Assembly (NCBI GenBank): GCA_943788245.1
Contig: CALSPN010000026.1
Location: forward strand, 81,905-145,904
Source: an uncultured Verrucomicrobiae bacterium
GTDB taxonomy: Bacteria > Verrucomicrobiota > Verrucomicrobiia > Limisphaerales > AAA164-E04
DNA: 64,000 nucleotides
Direction of reading: 5' to 3'
Below, piece after piece: positions 40,952 through 51,094 of the stretch (positions are counted from its first letter, which is position 1; the number at the start of each line of letters is the position of its first letter). Both the position numbers and the translations under genes were made by a program. The notes below the pieces were generated by a model. The model made no database searches. It was not told the origin of the DNA and saw nothing but the letters and a program-made list of their open reading frames with translations.

Positions 40952-41494
40952 ATGAGCAAGAAGATCGCACTCGGTGTCACAGGCTCAATTGCTGCTCACA
41001 AAGCCATTGATATTGCCAGCGAACTCACCAAAAAAGGACATCAAATCACAGTCATAATGACTCAGGATGCACAAAGATTCATCACTCCTCTGCCGTTCAA
41101 AACACTTTCACGCCGCCCTGTCATCACCGACTTATATGACGAAGAAGATGGTTGGAAACCTGCGCATATTCGTTTAGCAGATGAGGCAGACCTGCTTTTA
41201 GTCGCGCCCGCCACAGCAAAGACGATAGCTGGTTTATCATTGGGATTGGCAAACGATGCACTGACATGCGTTGCACTCGCTTTGAATCCAGAGGCGAAAG
41301 TCCTGCTCGCTCCTGCCATGAACGGTAAAATGTGGCAGCACCCCGCCACTCAAGCACACGTCAGCACCTTGACTGCACGAGGAGCTCAATTTATTGGCCC
41401 TGAGGAGGGTATGTTATCATGCGGTTACGAGGGTATTGGCAGGTTGTGGAAAACCCATGAAATCGTAGATAAGGCATTGGAATTGCTAGCATAG
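40952..41494 (+). CDS. coaC: Phosphopantothenoylcysteine decarboxylase-type flavoprotein (CoaC domain only)
   Basis: 180 residues from the ATG at 40952, which has AGGAAAA upstream. The HFCD flavoprotein fold is shown by KIALGVTGSIAAHKAIDIA, AHIRLADEADLLLVAPATA with the active-site histidine, and the substrate motif APAMNGKMW. It would decarboxylate phosphopantothenoylcysteine in CoA synthesis. Most bacteria have a fused CoaBC; here the CoaB synthetase half is absent, and the next gene is a kinase, so coaB must be elsewhere. Its position after yicC-gmk is where rpoZ and dfp usually sit. Confidence 0.9.
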   Translation: MSKKIALGVTGSIAAHKAIDIASELTKKGHQITVIMTQDAQRFITPLPFKTLSRRPVITDLYDEEDGWKPAHIRLADEADLLLVAPATAKTIAGLSLGLANDALTCVALALNPEAKVLLAPAMNGKMWQHPATQAHVSTLTARGAQFIGPEEGMLSCGYEGIGRLWKTHEIVDKALELLA

Positions 41495-41517
41495 ATCCAA
41501 TGTTCTGATCTCGCGCC

Positions 41518-42891
41518 ATGTCATTCGATCGATTAGCAAGTTTCTTCAAAAAACGCTGGCCACATCTGGAAAAAAACCGGGATGTGGAAAGCAAACGCAT
41601 CGCAAGCCGCATCAAAACAGTTGAGTGCGACTTTGGGCTACCAGTCAAAACTTGTATTCTTATTTTACTTGGCTACTACCTGTTTTTTTCGAACTGGGTG
41701 CACGATGTGGCCAACACCCGCGAAGTAGCTTTGAGCATTGTGCGCCAGTTTTTCATTATTTACACCTTCATCAACATAGGCTGTGGAATCATGATTGCGG
41801 GAATGAGGGACCTTCCACTCTGGTTCAATCAACTGATTGTCCTTGCCGTCAGCGTCCTTGATATGCTTTTCCTCTCGGCTTTGACGCTGGTAACAGGAGG
41901 ATTTCAAAGCTTGCTGTTCTGGCTTTTCTTGCTCTTGATCATTCGCAATGCTCTGAGTATTTACGCTCCAACGACACAAATCACCGTAAATACGTTGACC
42001 GTCATTTGCTTCATGATGGCAGGACTGACGGATGTTGCGATAGCAAGGGTCGAATTGGAATCCGTGAATACCAACACCGATTCTTTTATTTTGAGGCTGG
42101 TGATTCTGGGCACCATGACCTTGTGGTGCTACGGCTTTCAAACCTTGTTTGACAAGCAGAGACGGGCTGAAGATGAGTCAAGAGAATTCAAAATACGTCA
42201 AGAGCAGCTTCAGGCCACAGGCAGATTAGCAGCTGAGATAGCCCATCAATTGAAGAATCCACTTGGAATCATCAATAATGCCGCCTTTACGCTGCAAAGA
42301 ACGGTTAAAGAAGGAAAAACGATTACGCAGCAAATCCACCTGATCAGAGAGGAAGTCCACCGATCCGATCGCATCATCACCGACCTCATGGGGTTCGCCC
42401 AACTTGCGGAAGGTTCTGTCGAACCTTTGAATATTCCAGAAGAAATGGATCAAGCCGTTGAACAGGTTTTTCCAGAAGCAGCAGATTTCAAGATGAAAAT
42501 TGAACGCGACTACGGACCAGCTCTTCCAAAAGTTTTTATGCAGAGAGGGCATTTCAATGAAATCATGGTCAACATCCTTCAAAATGCAAGAGAGGCCATA
42601 CCTGAAAATTGCAACATTAAACTGACAGCCTCAGCCAGTGAGGGTTATTCAATCCTCGTCACCATTGAAGATAGTGGTCCAGGAATGTCGCAAGAGTTAT
42701 TGGATCAAGTTTTTGAACCTTATTTCACGACCAAAGAAAAAGGAACCGGATTGGGCCTGGCCATCGTCAGACACAATGTAGAAATTTACGGAGGACATCT
42801 AAAGGTGGAATCACAGCTTGGCGAAGGCACCAAGTTCATACTACAGTTTCCCGCTCGAACATTGATCAAATTGCAAAGAAATCCGGGATGA
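41518..42891 (+). CDS. Sensor histidine kinase, membrane-bound (NtrB-like)
   Basis: 457 residues. About six hydrophobic helices lie between residues 42 and 208 with no large periplasmic domain. A short coiled linker (QRRAEDESREFKIRQEQL) leads to the HisKA H-box AAEIAHQLKNPLGI with H243 as phosphoacceptor. The HATPase domain has ILQNAREAIP (N box), DSGPGMS (G1) and GTGLGLAIVRHNVEIYGG (G2). The stop overlaps the ATG of the regulator by ATGA, so the two form a tight two-component pair. The signal is unknown; the polytopic sensor suggests a membrane or small-molecule cue. Confidence 0.93.
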   Translation: MSFDRLASFFKKRWPHLEKNRDVESKRIASRIKTVECDFGLPVKTCILILLGYYLFFSNWVHDVANTREVALSIVRQFFIIYTFINIGCGIMIAGMRDLPLWFNQLIVLAVSVLDMLFLSALTLVTGGFQSLLFWLFLLLIIRNALSIYAPTTQITVNTLTVICFMMAGLTDVAIARVELESVNTNTDSFILRLVILGTMTLWCYGFQTLFDKQRRAEDESREFKIRQEQLQATGRLAAEIAHQLKNPLGIINNAAFTLQRTVKEGKTITQQIHLIREEVHRSDRIITDLMGFAQLAEGSVEPLNIPEEMDQAVEQVFPEAADFKMKIERDYGPALPKVFMQRGHFNEIMVNILQNAREAIPENCNIKLTASASEGYSILVTIEDSGPGMSQELLDQVFEPYFTTKEKGTGLGLAIVRHNVEIYGGHLKVESQLGEGTKFILQFPARTLIKLQRNPG

Positions 42892-44273
42892 ACAAAAATC
42901 TACCCCCCATCCTCATCGTTGATGATGAGAAAAATATGCGCATTTCGCTCGCAACCGTCATGAAAGACGAGGGCTATGAAACAATAGCCGCGGAATCAGC
43001 GGAGGAAGCGCTTGAAATGCTCAAGACGGAGCCATGCTTTCTTGTCATTACAGATGCTCGGCTGGGAGGGATGAGTGGTTATGAATTTCTCAAGGAGATG
43101 TCCAAGAGCAAACCTGATCTTCCCATTTTGATGATTACAGCTTATGCCACACCGAAACTCGCTGTTGAAGCAATTAAGTCGGGTGCCATTGATTACCTGG
43201 CAAAGCCATTTGCCCCGGAGGAATTACTGCACGCAGTGGCTCGATGCGCCGAGAGGCATGCACTCATTCAGGAAAATCTGGCATTGAAAAATGCCAGTAA
43301 AACCTCCTTTGGCTTGGAAAAAATCATCGGAGAGTCTGCAGGTATAAATTCCATGAGGGAACTGATCAAAACAGTCGCCCCCACAAATGCCACCGTTCTG
43401 GTTCTGGGAGAGAGCGGGACCGGTAAAGAACTCATCGCTGGAGCCATCCATGCACTCAGTCAGAGAAGAGAGGAAAGCTATACGCGCATCAATTGTGCTG
43501 CCATTCCAGACCAACTTCTGGAAAGTGAACTCTTTGGTCACGAGAAAGGAGCTTTCACTGGGGCCATTAAAAATAAAGTGGGGCGTATGGAAGAGGCCGA
43601 TGGGGGAACAGTTTTTCTTGATGAAATTGGTGACATGAGCCGCCCACTGCAGGCCAAGCTGTTGCGTTTTTTAGAGGATGGAACATTCACTCGAGTTGGA
43701 GGTAACCAGGAATTACAGGTCGATGTAAGACTCATTGCCGCTACAAACAGAGATATCGTTGAAGCCATTCGTGGAAATCAGTTTCGGGAAGATTTGTTCC
43801 ATCGTCTGAATGTGGTTCAATTCACTCCACCCGCTCTTAGAGAAAGGGGAGAGGATGTGATTACTTTAGCAAAACATTTCCTCAAGTTTTTTTCGATGAC
43901 GATGAATAAAACGATCGATGATTTCACAGATGAGGCGACAAGCCTCCTTCGCACGCACCACTGGCCCGGAAATGTGCGTGAACTGAGAAATGCAATCGAA
44001 AGGTGCGTTATTCTGGAAACAGGAGAGCAAATTAAGCCCTCGAGCCTTCCGGATTTCAAAGTGGAATCGCGTCTGGGGAATTCAGAGCCTTCGAAGGCAA
44101 AGTCCGACACATCCCTCGAAGAGCAATTAAAAGAGACCGAACGAGATATTATCCTGCAGAAACTTTCAGCAACAGATTTCAATATTGAAACCGCTGCTGA
44201 AACGCTTCAGTTGAAACCCCATGACTTGCGTTACAGGATGCACCAGTTGAAACTCGAGCTTGATTCGGACTAG
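42888..44273 (+). CDS. Sigma-54-dependent response regulator (NtrC family)
   Basis: 461 residues in three domains. The receiver (1-120) has phosphoacceptor D56 in VITDARLGG. The AAA+ domain (about 140-375) has Walker A GESGTGKE and the sigma-54 contact loop GAFTGA (HEKGAFTGAIKN), with LDEIGDMS as Walker B. The C-terminal Fis-type HTH (about 415-460) has FNIETAAETLQLKPHDLRYRMHQL. It activates sigma-54 promoters upon phosphorylation by the kinase encoded directly before it. The ATGA overlap indicates translational coupling. No target promoter is evident here. Confidence 0.95.
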   Translation: MNKNLPPILIVDDEKNMRISLATVMKDEGYETIAAESAEEALEMLKTEPCFLVITDARLGGMSGYEFLKEMSKSKPDLPILMITAYATPKLAVEAIKSGAIDYLAKPFAPEELLHAVARCAERHALIQENLALKNASKTSFGLEKIIGESAGINSMRELIKTVAPTNATVLVLGESGTGKELIAGAIHALSQRREESYTRINCAAIPDQLLESELFGHEKGAFTGAIKNKVGRMEEADGGTVFLDEIGDMSRPLQAKLLRFLEDGTFTRVGGNQELQVDVRLIAATNRDIVEAIRGNQFREDLFHRLNVVQFTPPALRERGEDVITLAKHFLKFFSMTMNKTIDDFTDEATSLLRTHHWPGNVRELRNAIERCVILETGEQIKPSSLPDFKVESRLGNSEPSKAKSDTSLEEQLKETERDIILQKLSATDFNIETAAETLQLKPHDLRYRMHQLKLELDSD

Positions 44274-44308
44274 ATTTCAAAATCAGGATTAGACAACTTA
44301 ACTCCCAC

Positions 44309-44710
44309 GTGTTAAAAAATTTTTTCATGATAGAATTGAGACCAATATGGTTCCTGGCACAGTCCGATATTCATCGGATGGGATCCAGCATTCCGACTCC
44401 GGATTCGGGAACCCAGAAAATTCGATGGTTCGATGACATGGCCATCGTGATGGGGATTGGTTTGCTTTTGATGCTCGCTTTGGCTCTGTGGGTCAAGTTT
44501 TTCCGTAAATCCTCCGAGACAAGGGTTAGAGAAAAAGACGCATTCAGGAGTGTTCCTGATGGCTCTTCCCTTTCCAATGTAAACTCGGAGACGGAGAGGC
44601 GCCGGAAGAAAAGAAAACGCAGACGACGCGATCACAGACCACGTAATCCCACACTGGCTGAAACTGGGGGACTTCCGACACCAAAAGAGCTCGACGAGCA
44701 GGATTCATAG
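44309..44710 (+). CDS. Small single-span membrane protein with basic C-terminal tail
   Basis: 133 residues from a GTG at 44309, or 127 from the ATG at 44327. One membrane helix (about 44-65, IVMGIGLLLMLALALWVKFF) is followed by a charged region with RRRKKRKRRRRDHRPRN and then NPTLAETGGLPTPKELDEQ. The RPRNPTLAETGGLP ending looks constrained. I recall a similar motif in other Verrucomicrobiota, but cannot check it. It sits 10 bp before the squalene/phytoene synthase gene, so it may be co-transcribed. No function is proposed. Confidence 0.65.
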   Translation: MLKNFFMIELRPIWFLAQSDIHRMGSSIPTPDSGTQKIRWFDDMAIVMGIGLLLMLALALWVKFFRKSSETRVREKDAFRSVPDGSSLSNVNSETERRRKKRKRRRRDHRPRNPTLAETGGLPTPKELDEQDS

Positions 44711-44719
44711 AGGACATCA

Positions 44720-45598
44720 ATGAGTCAGGTTCAGGCCAGTAAAAATGTCACGAAAAAAAGCGCTTCCAATTTGGCGCTGGCTTTCGCGCTGCTCCCTAAA
44801 CACAAGAAGGAAGCAATGTGCGCACTCTACGCGTTCTGCAGAGAGGTGGATGATGTTGCCGACAGCGAGGAGCATTCTGTCGAGGAAAAGCGAGTTGAGC
44901 TGAAGCGGTGGCGTGAAGATTTACAGCGAGCTTGTCAGGATAAGGAACCAAACATCCCCATTGTCAAAGAGCTCAAGCCGGTTATTCATGAATGTGATCT
45001 ACCTACAGAGCATCTTGAGGCTTTGATCGATGGTATGGAGATGGACCTTACCAAAACGAGATACGATTCATGGGATGATTTGGCCAATTACTGCTATCAT
45101 GTAGCCTCTGTCGTAGGTCTATTGAGCGTTAAGGTATTCGGTTACAATCATTCCTCTCTGGATAACTATGGGTATCACCTGGGGCAGGCTTTGCAACTCA
45201 CCAACATCCTGCGCGATGTGAGAGTAGATGCCGAAAAAGGTCGTATTTACCTGCCTCAAGACTTGCTCAGAAAGCACGGGGTTTCGGATGATGACGTTCT
45301 AAATTACAGATTCACTCCAGACTTTCGAGCGGTTGCCAAGGCAGTTGCCGAAAGGGCAAGAAGTCATTATCGCTCGGCAAGCCAATACGTCTATCCTGAT
45401 AAGAGAAGGCTTCTGGTTGCGTCCGAAATGATGGCAAGTGTCTACTGGAGAATTCTCCTGAAAATTGAAAAATCAGATTATCAGGTTTTAAGCCCAAAAC
45501 TAACCAAGCTGACAAAGGCTCATAAACTTGGCATATTAGCTAGAAGTGCAGTCAGGTATTGGCTGAATATTAATTCTTCCGATTACGGGCCACGTTAG
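44720..45598 (+). CDS. Squalene/phytoene synthase family protein (HpnD-like)
   Basis: 292 residues, all-helical isoprenoid synthase. The two aspartate-rich motifs are REVDDVAD (about residue 42) and RDVRVDAEKGRIYLP, both needed for Mg-diphosphate binding. The enzyme joins two C15 or C20 prenyl diphosphates. The sequence fits presqualene diphosphate synthase (HpnD) of the hopanoid/squalene route better than carotenoid CrtB, but this is not certain. The partners hpnC/hpnE and squalene-hopene cyclase are not in the window. ispH is 9 kb away on the other strand. Confidence 0.88.
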   Translation: MSQVQASKNVTKKSASNLALAFALLPKHKKEAMCALYAFCREVDDVADSEEHSVEEKRVELKRWREDLQRACQDKEPNIPIVKELKPVIHECDLPTEHLEALIDGMEMDLTKTRYDSWDDLANYCYHVASVVGLLSVKVFGYNHSSLDNYGYHLGQALQLTNILRDVRVDAEKGRIYLPQDLLRKHGVSDDDVLNYRFTPDFRAVAKAVAERARSHYRSASQYVYPDKRRLLVASEMMASVYWRILLKIEKSDYQVLSPKLTKLTKAHKLGILARSAVRYWLNINSSDYGPR

Positions 45599-45641
45599 CT
45601 GTGGGCTAAATCATTTCGTCGACTTCATGACTTGGCTGTGC

Positions 45642-46751
45642 CTACTGCCAATGAATTTCCAGCTTGTCTGGCAAGCCGATTTTCGATGGATAGATGATGT
45701 AAACTGTTTGGCGCGAGGATTGCCAAGCCTTAATAAAATGTTCCAGTGGATAAGTACGCCGAACCTCAGGACAGGCAGCCGGATCATTAATCATTGGATC
45801 ACCCGATTGATCAAAACCAACCACCACCACAAGATGTCCGTCATTGTTACCTTTGACAGACTTCCCTTTAAGTAAATCATACGAAACAGAGGCAGCAACA
45901 GGCACACCGGCACCAATCAGGGACCTCAGTTCATCTATTGCATTGAGTCGGTTCACATGAGCCCGCATATTTAAGTGCCCGCCTGCAAATGCCACGTTGA
46001 AAGCCCAATTTCCGGTACCTGGCCAACCTGGATCATAAACAAGATTGGCAGTTTCCAAGACGGAGTATCTCAAATCAGGCCTTGCAAGTTTTTTAGACCA
46101 ATAATGCATGATCATTGTAACGGAGGTCGGACTGCACCAAACGCCCCCACCGATGTAATCACGCTGACATAAAAGTGGAACGTCAATCAATCGGGTCTCC
46201 AGGATTGGCGAAGGCCTCAGCAGTTTATCGAAAGCGGGAGGAGGCGAAAGACAGACACCAAAAAAATCAAGAGTTCCTCCCTTGCTGTCATTACCCGGAT
46301 AAAGGCTTAATTCTACTTCACAATCGGTGGGGGGCTTTTTAAAAACCAAAGTGTCAGTGTACACGACACCGCAATCATTTTTTTGGTCATTCATGCTGGT
46401 GCGAAGACCTGCCAGATCAAGAGATTGCCTCCCATCGGCCCAACGTCCCATATTGAATATGTGTGATTCCCCTGATGCAAAAGATACGTGAACATTTATA
46501 TCTAGGAAGCCTTCCGCAATCGATTGAAGGTTCCATGATGGAATTAATTCACTCACTTGAAAATCAGGAAGAGGAAGTGGGAAGCGATATACCACTTTTT
46601 CTCGATCGTGAGGAAGCGAAAGACGATGATTATCCGGAGTATTCCACGCCAGAAATCGATGCTTTTCGCCCATTACAAGAAGAGAAAAAACACACGAAAA
46701 AAGAACGATTAACAAAGTGTGATTTTGCTGTTGAATCTTAAACTTTTTCAT
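45642..46751 (-). CDS. C39-like (peptidase_C39_2) exported cysteine peptidase
   Basis: 369 residues with a hydrophobic N-terminal segment (HTLLIVLFSCVFSLLVMG), a roughly 165-residue beta-rich middle region, and a papain-like C39_2 domain from about residue 190. Catalytic Cys is in GGVWCSPTS, His in NNDGHLVVVVGF and Asp/Asn in MINDPA, all in order. Such proteins are annotated as bacteriocin-processing-like but more often have unknown targets. No peptide substrate or ABC exporter is nearby. It is convergent with the squalene synthase gene and downstream of the GT4 gene. Confidence 0.82.
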   Translation of the reverse strand: MKKFKIQQQNHTLLIVLFSCVFSLLVMGEKHRFLAWNTPDNHRLSLPHDREKVVYRFPLPLPDFQVSELIPSWNLQSIAEGFLDINVHVSFASGESHIFNMGRWADGRQSLDLAGLRTSMNDQKNDCGVVYTDTLVFKKPPTDCEVELSLYPGNDSKGGTLDFFGVCLSPPPAFDKLLRPSPILETRLIDVPLLCQRDYIGGGVWCSPTSVTMIMHYWSKKLARPDLRYSVLETANLVYDPGWPGTGNWAFNVAFAGGHLNMRAHVNRLNAIDELRSLIGAGVPVAASVSYDLLKGKSVKGNNDGHLVVVVGFDQSGDPMINDPAACPEVRRTYPLEHFIKAWQSSRQTVYIIYPSKIGLPDKLEIHWQ

Positions 46752-46779
46752 CGGGAAAAATGGAGCTGTTTATTTTTTT

Positions 46780-47967
46780 TCAATTCTCTGAAGATAACTG
46801 CTCGATGAGCTGAAATTCCTGTTGAGCTACTTCATGATATTTGAATTTTCTGGCATGTATTTTCCCATTTATCCCTGAGCGCTCCATTTTGTCTGAATCA
46901 TCAAGCAAAGAAAGCACTGCTTGCGCTGCACTCAATTTCGATTTCATTGGGACAAAATGTAAAATATCCGCAAATAATTCCTTGAATACAGGTAATTCAT
47001 AAGCAACCACGGGTAGTCCAGCGGCCAGAAATTCAGTCACACTCAAGCCCCACCCTTCCTCGAAGGAGAGACTTAAACCTATTCTGGACTGTCTTAGCAG
47101 TTTGTTTTTGGTGGATTCATCAATGCCCCCAGTGAATGTGACATGGTCTAGCAAACCTTGAGTTTGAAGCCCCTCCATCAAAGCTTTTCGATGAGGGCCC
47201 TCACCAATCACTACCATACGGGATGCTGGTCTATTCTTGACAATCGTCCCCCATACTTCCACTAGATCGAAGATCCCTTTTTGCTCGTGCATACGCCCCA
47301 GGAGGACAAGGTCAAACTGGGGTTCTTCGTGCGGAGTATTATCTATTTCGGTAAAATCCAAGCCACAACCTACCACGTGCGCTGTTCTTTTTTTTAATTT
47401 CATTTCTGCAGCCAAAGCAGTGAAATCCCTTTCAACGGGACGACTGAGGCACATGATCAAGTCCGCATGGCGGCAAGCCAGACGCATACTCCATTTTTCT
47501 GATTTTAAAAACAAACGATCGAAAAAGGAATGACGGCCTGCTTGAGAATGAAGTAAGTGTTGTATTTTGACGACAAGTTTAGCCTTACAACGGCGAGCCA
47601 TGATAAGCGCTGGATACACCTCAAAAATTAGAAAATTCGAGGCATAAACAACCCCGTAATCGCAAGATGAAGATATAAGATGCGCGGAAACTAAGCGGAA
47701 TCCAAAAGCCGGAAAATAACGCCAGGTTTGATCAATATATTCACTGGCATCGAAAATTGGATCAGAGCACAGACGCCCGCAAAAAGGTAACTGAGATGCC
47801 ACCTGCGGAAAACCAGCCTTGGCCATCATAAAATCAACCTGATGCCCCATGTCGACCCAGGCTTTGGCCATCAGTAAATAATGCTTCAACACTCCAGACA
47901 TGGAAGTGCCATCGTTCAAGCTGTTATGAACTATGAGAATTTTCAATATCCGGCTATTCTGAGCCAT
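46780..47967 (-). CDS. Glycosyltransferase family 4
   Basis: 395 residues from the ATG at 47967 (MAQNSRILKILIVHNSLNDG); the track's first ATG lies 18 bp upstream. A GT-B fold is evident: the N-terminal domain has NSLNDGTSMSGVLKHYLLMAKAWVD, and the C-terminal domain has FDLVLLGRMHEQKGIFDLVEVW and the EX7E-type region SLSFEEGWGLSVTEFLAAGLPVVA. It would transfer a sugar from a nucleotide donor to a lipid, polysaccharide or protein acceptor. No polysaccharide cluster is present around it. It begins 14 bp downstream of the hybrid kinase stop, so the two may be one transcript. Confidence 0.9.
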   Translation of the reverse strand: MAQNSRILKILIVHNSLNDGTSMSGVLKHYLLMAKAWVDMGHQVDFMMAKAGFPQVASQLPFCGRLCSDPIFDASEYIDQTWRYFPAFGFRLVSAHLISSSCDYGVVYASNFLIFEVYPALIMARRCKAKLVVKIQHLLHSQAGRHSFFDRLFLKSEKWSMRLACRHADLIMCLSRPVERDFTALAAEMKLKKRTAHVVGCGLDFTEIDNTPHEEPQFDLVLLGRMHEQKGIFDLVEVWGTIVKNRPASRMVVIGEGPHRKALMEGLQTQGLLDHVTFTGGIDESTKNKLLRQSRIGLSLSFEEGWGLSVTEFLAAGLPVVAYELPVFKELFADILHFVPMKSKLSAAQAVLSLLDDSDKMERSGINGKIHARKFKYHEVAQQEFQLIEQLSSEN

Positions 47968-47981
47968 GCATCTGCGACCAA

Positions 47982-50900
47982 TCAACTCTTATCATATGGA
48001 TCACTGGATTCATTTTTTTCAAACAAGAAAGAATTCATGGCAGCTATCAAATCCTCTTTGGAGGAAGGTTTAAGCATCAGATGATCGAAAGCCGAAGTTT
48101 CCGACTGATTAGGCACGTTTTGTTGAGCATCAGCGGTTAAGGCTATAATGACAGGGCGGACAATCCAACGTTCTGTTGAAGATAAAGATTTTATCTGTCG
48201 TGCTGCTTCCCTTCCATCCATGACCGGCATGCGAATATCCATCCATATCAGATGCGGTCTCCATTCCTGCGCCGCATTCACTGCAAGTAAACCATTGGTC
48301 ACTATTCTTAACTCATAACCATAAGGCACCAGTATCGCTCTAATCAACTTGGCGTTGACTGGATCATCTTCAGCCACCAAAATCCGTACTTCCGTCGGGG
48401 AAAAAGTTACTTCACTCGATGGCTCGGCCTCGGGACTTTCATCCCGAGCAGGATGTCCAACATCAACCAGAGAAGAGACTGGTAGTTTTAAGTGTACCTT
48501 GGTTCCGAGCCCAAGTTTGCTCTGGACCTTAATTTCACCGCGTAGCAGTTCAACGTAATGTTTGCAAATTGAAAGCCCAAGCCCAGCGCCCTTTTGAGTT
48601 TGTGAATCTACTCCACCCTGAAAAAATGGCTTAAACAAATTAACCATATCATTTTCAGAAATCCCTACCCCAGTGTCGGCAACCGTTAATTGTATTGTCG
48701 TCGGCCTCAAATACTCATCTCCCTTCTGCAGACCGGGTGAAAACTCCCATTCACAATCAACGGATATTGAGCCACTTCGGGTATTCTTCATTGAATTGCC
48801 AACGAGGTTTAAAAGTATCTGCTTGATCTTGTCGGGGTCGCTTCGAAACCGCTGAGGCAGGTCATCCGGAATCCTCCAATGCAATGGGACATCACCACTG
48901 GACTCATGCATCGAAAGCATCCCTTTTAATTCGTCAAATAGCAGACTCAAATCGAATTCCGTTTCAACAATTTTATCTTTGCCTGCATCAGACTTGCCTA
49001 ATTGAAGGATATTTTCGATCATAACTCAACAAGTGATTACCACTGGCGCTCGATGATTCTGCAATGATTCCTGCTGGTCCTTTGGTGAGATTTTCCGCCC
49101 TCGCTATCAGTTGACTGAATCCGATAATAGGGTGGAGAGGGGTTCTTAATTCATGGCTCATGTTGGCGAGGAAAACGCTCTTGGCTTTATTCGCCTCGTT
49201 AGCATTTGCCATGGCAAGTTTCCAAGGTCTGGGTCCTTTCACTCACTGTCGATTCAAGCAAGTTCACGATGCGATTCAAGTTCCTTCGTGCTGTCGATTA
49301 ACGAAGGCGGTCATTCTGTTGAAAGAGGAGGTGAGAACACCTATTTCATCCATACAAAGCACAGGAAGCGTTGTGTCTAAATTCCCTTGATTGACTCGAC
49401 GCACTCCACCCAGCAGGGTGCGTAGAGGCAGGATCAGTGAATGGTGAAATAATATAGGTATTCCTACCAGCACGATCAGACAGCCAATGATCAAAGATAA
49501 TATGAAAATCTTGGCATTAGGAAGTCCCGCTTGGCCTATCATCAGGTTTTGATCATAAACCATCCCATTGGAAGTGATGCGTGAAACAGCAGGAGATTTC
49601 TCACTGAGGTGCAATCGATCGGGTTTCGTGGAACTATCTCCCCGCACGAAACCGTATAGGCGCACATCTACGGGGCGATCTACGCGGCTATAAATAATGT
49701 CCCTTGATTGCATTTCGCCATAATTGAGCTGGATCGTTCCATCGCTGTGCAGAACAATTTGAAATGAATGCTTCAGTGCCGTATTTCGTTTGGACGGAAT
49801 ATTAATCCATGAGAAAACAGCACGCTCGGCTGAGATGTTCGTAAAAAGACCTCCTCCTTCCTCGATTGCATTTTCATAGGTTTCCATCAAAGCCGCAACA
49901 ATCAGCGGGTGATGACCGTAATGAAGTTCGAATGCCCCAAGTTTGACAGCATTCTGAAAAGAAACGTAACCGTGAATGGAAGCAAAAACGCTGTGATATC
50001 CTTCTCCGAAGTATGGAAATTTGAAAGGTAATACCAACTTACCGTTGTCAGGCTTGTGAATTGATCCAATGTCATTTAACCAATTTAGCGGGCCACTTTC
50101 TATGAGATAATCTGTTGCATCATTTTGAAAGGTGATTTTAAGACTCTTGTTTTCGGGCACTTTCAAAGCACCTCCCTTTCCAGAGTCACTCAGATTATTG
50201 AATGCAGTCTGACGATCGTTCCGCAAAATGAGAACACCACAAAAGTTTAAGAGGAGCAGGATTAAACTCAGAAAAATACCTACCAATTTAACCTGCAGGG
50301 ATGTTCTCTCTGCCGATGCGCTCAGATAGAAAAGGACGAAGATAGAAAAAAGTATCAGGGCGCTAGATGCGACGATGGTAGGATCTATGTTAAGGCAAAC
50401 TAAAGGAGGAATGAAAAAACAAATTAGGCATAAATTTCGAGATGCCCGCAACTGCAGATGTTGAGGGTTTAAGAAGCGCAAGACCAGAGACCTTTTTTTG
50501 ACCTCAGGAAATTGGTAGGTTGCCTGCCTAAAAAAGAGAACGATTGTCCAGATGAATGAGAGACCAGGTACCGTATACTGGAACGAATTAGCCCAATATG
50601 CACAATCATCGATAAAGCTTGACCGGAGTAGATTAATGCCGGTGTAAACCGTAAACAATCCGATTGCGGCCAAGACCAGAAGGACTATCTTTGGCTCCCA
50701 TGGATGGACCTCCAACTTTCTTGGGAAGTTATACGCAAGCCAGGTGGTACATACCGAGACCCCCCATAAAGGAATGAGATACAAAACCGAGCAGATGAAA
50801 GCCCATTTTTGATGAAAGAAACTTAGACCGAAGGAAAAAAGCGCAAAGAGTAAAACAGAAAATCCAAATGCGGCAAAGGAAGACTGCGCGGGAGTACGCT

Positions 50901-51021
50901 GTCCACGCAAAAGGTCGTAGAGACCAAATGCAGAAACTGCCGCTGAAAGGAGCGCCAGCGAGAGATAAGCGAGTGTTGTTTCCGTGAAAACGAAGCTCCA
51001 TACTGTGCACAAGGGGACCAT
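47982..51021 (-). CDS. Hybrid sensor histidine kinase with 8-TM and extracytoplasmic beta domain (several +1 frameshifts)
   Basis: Three track ORFs form one gene of about 1010 residues. The N-terminus (about 15-270) has seven to eight hydrophobic helices. A periplasmic beta domain follows with [29 protein letters not shown] and VFSWINIP. Then come a membrane helix, a HAMP-like segment and a coiled coil. The HisKA box is [18 protein letters not shown], the HATPase has DTGVGIS and [12 protein letters not shown], and the C-terminal receiver has [14 protein letters not shown]. Frame changes fall near 49275, 49255, 49215 and 49025; single-base deletions restore [33 protein letters not shown]. Indels are clustered in 250 bp around the kinase start, so error or decay of that segment is possible. 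Confidence 0.87.
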
Positions 51022-51094
51022 TGCTTAGATCAAATTCTATTGTAGGTTCATAATAGCACCAGCATCAACCTGTAATATGAATTTCCCTGGAATA

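Noticed and set aside
41665-42141. 158-aa minus-strand ORF opposite the histidine kinase
   Set aside because: It is a codon shadow of the membrane helices of the kinase on the other strand.
46463-46741. 92-aa plus-strand ORF with acidic and lysine-rich stretches
   Set aside because: It is antisense to the 5' part of the C39-like peptidase gene and has no independent support.
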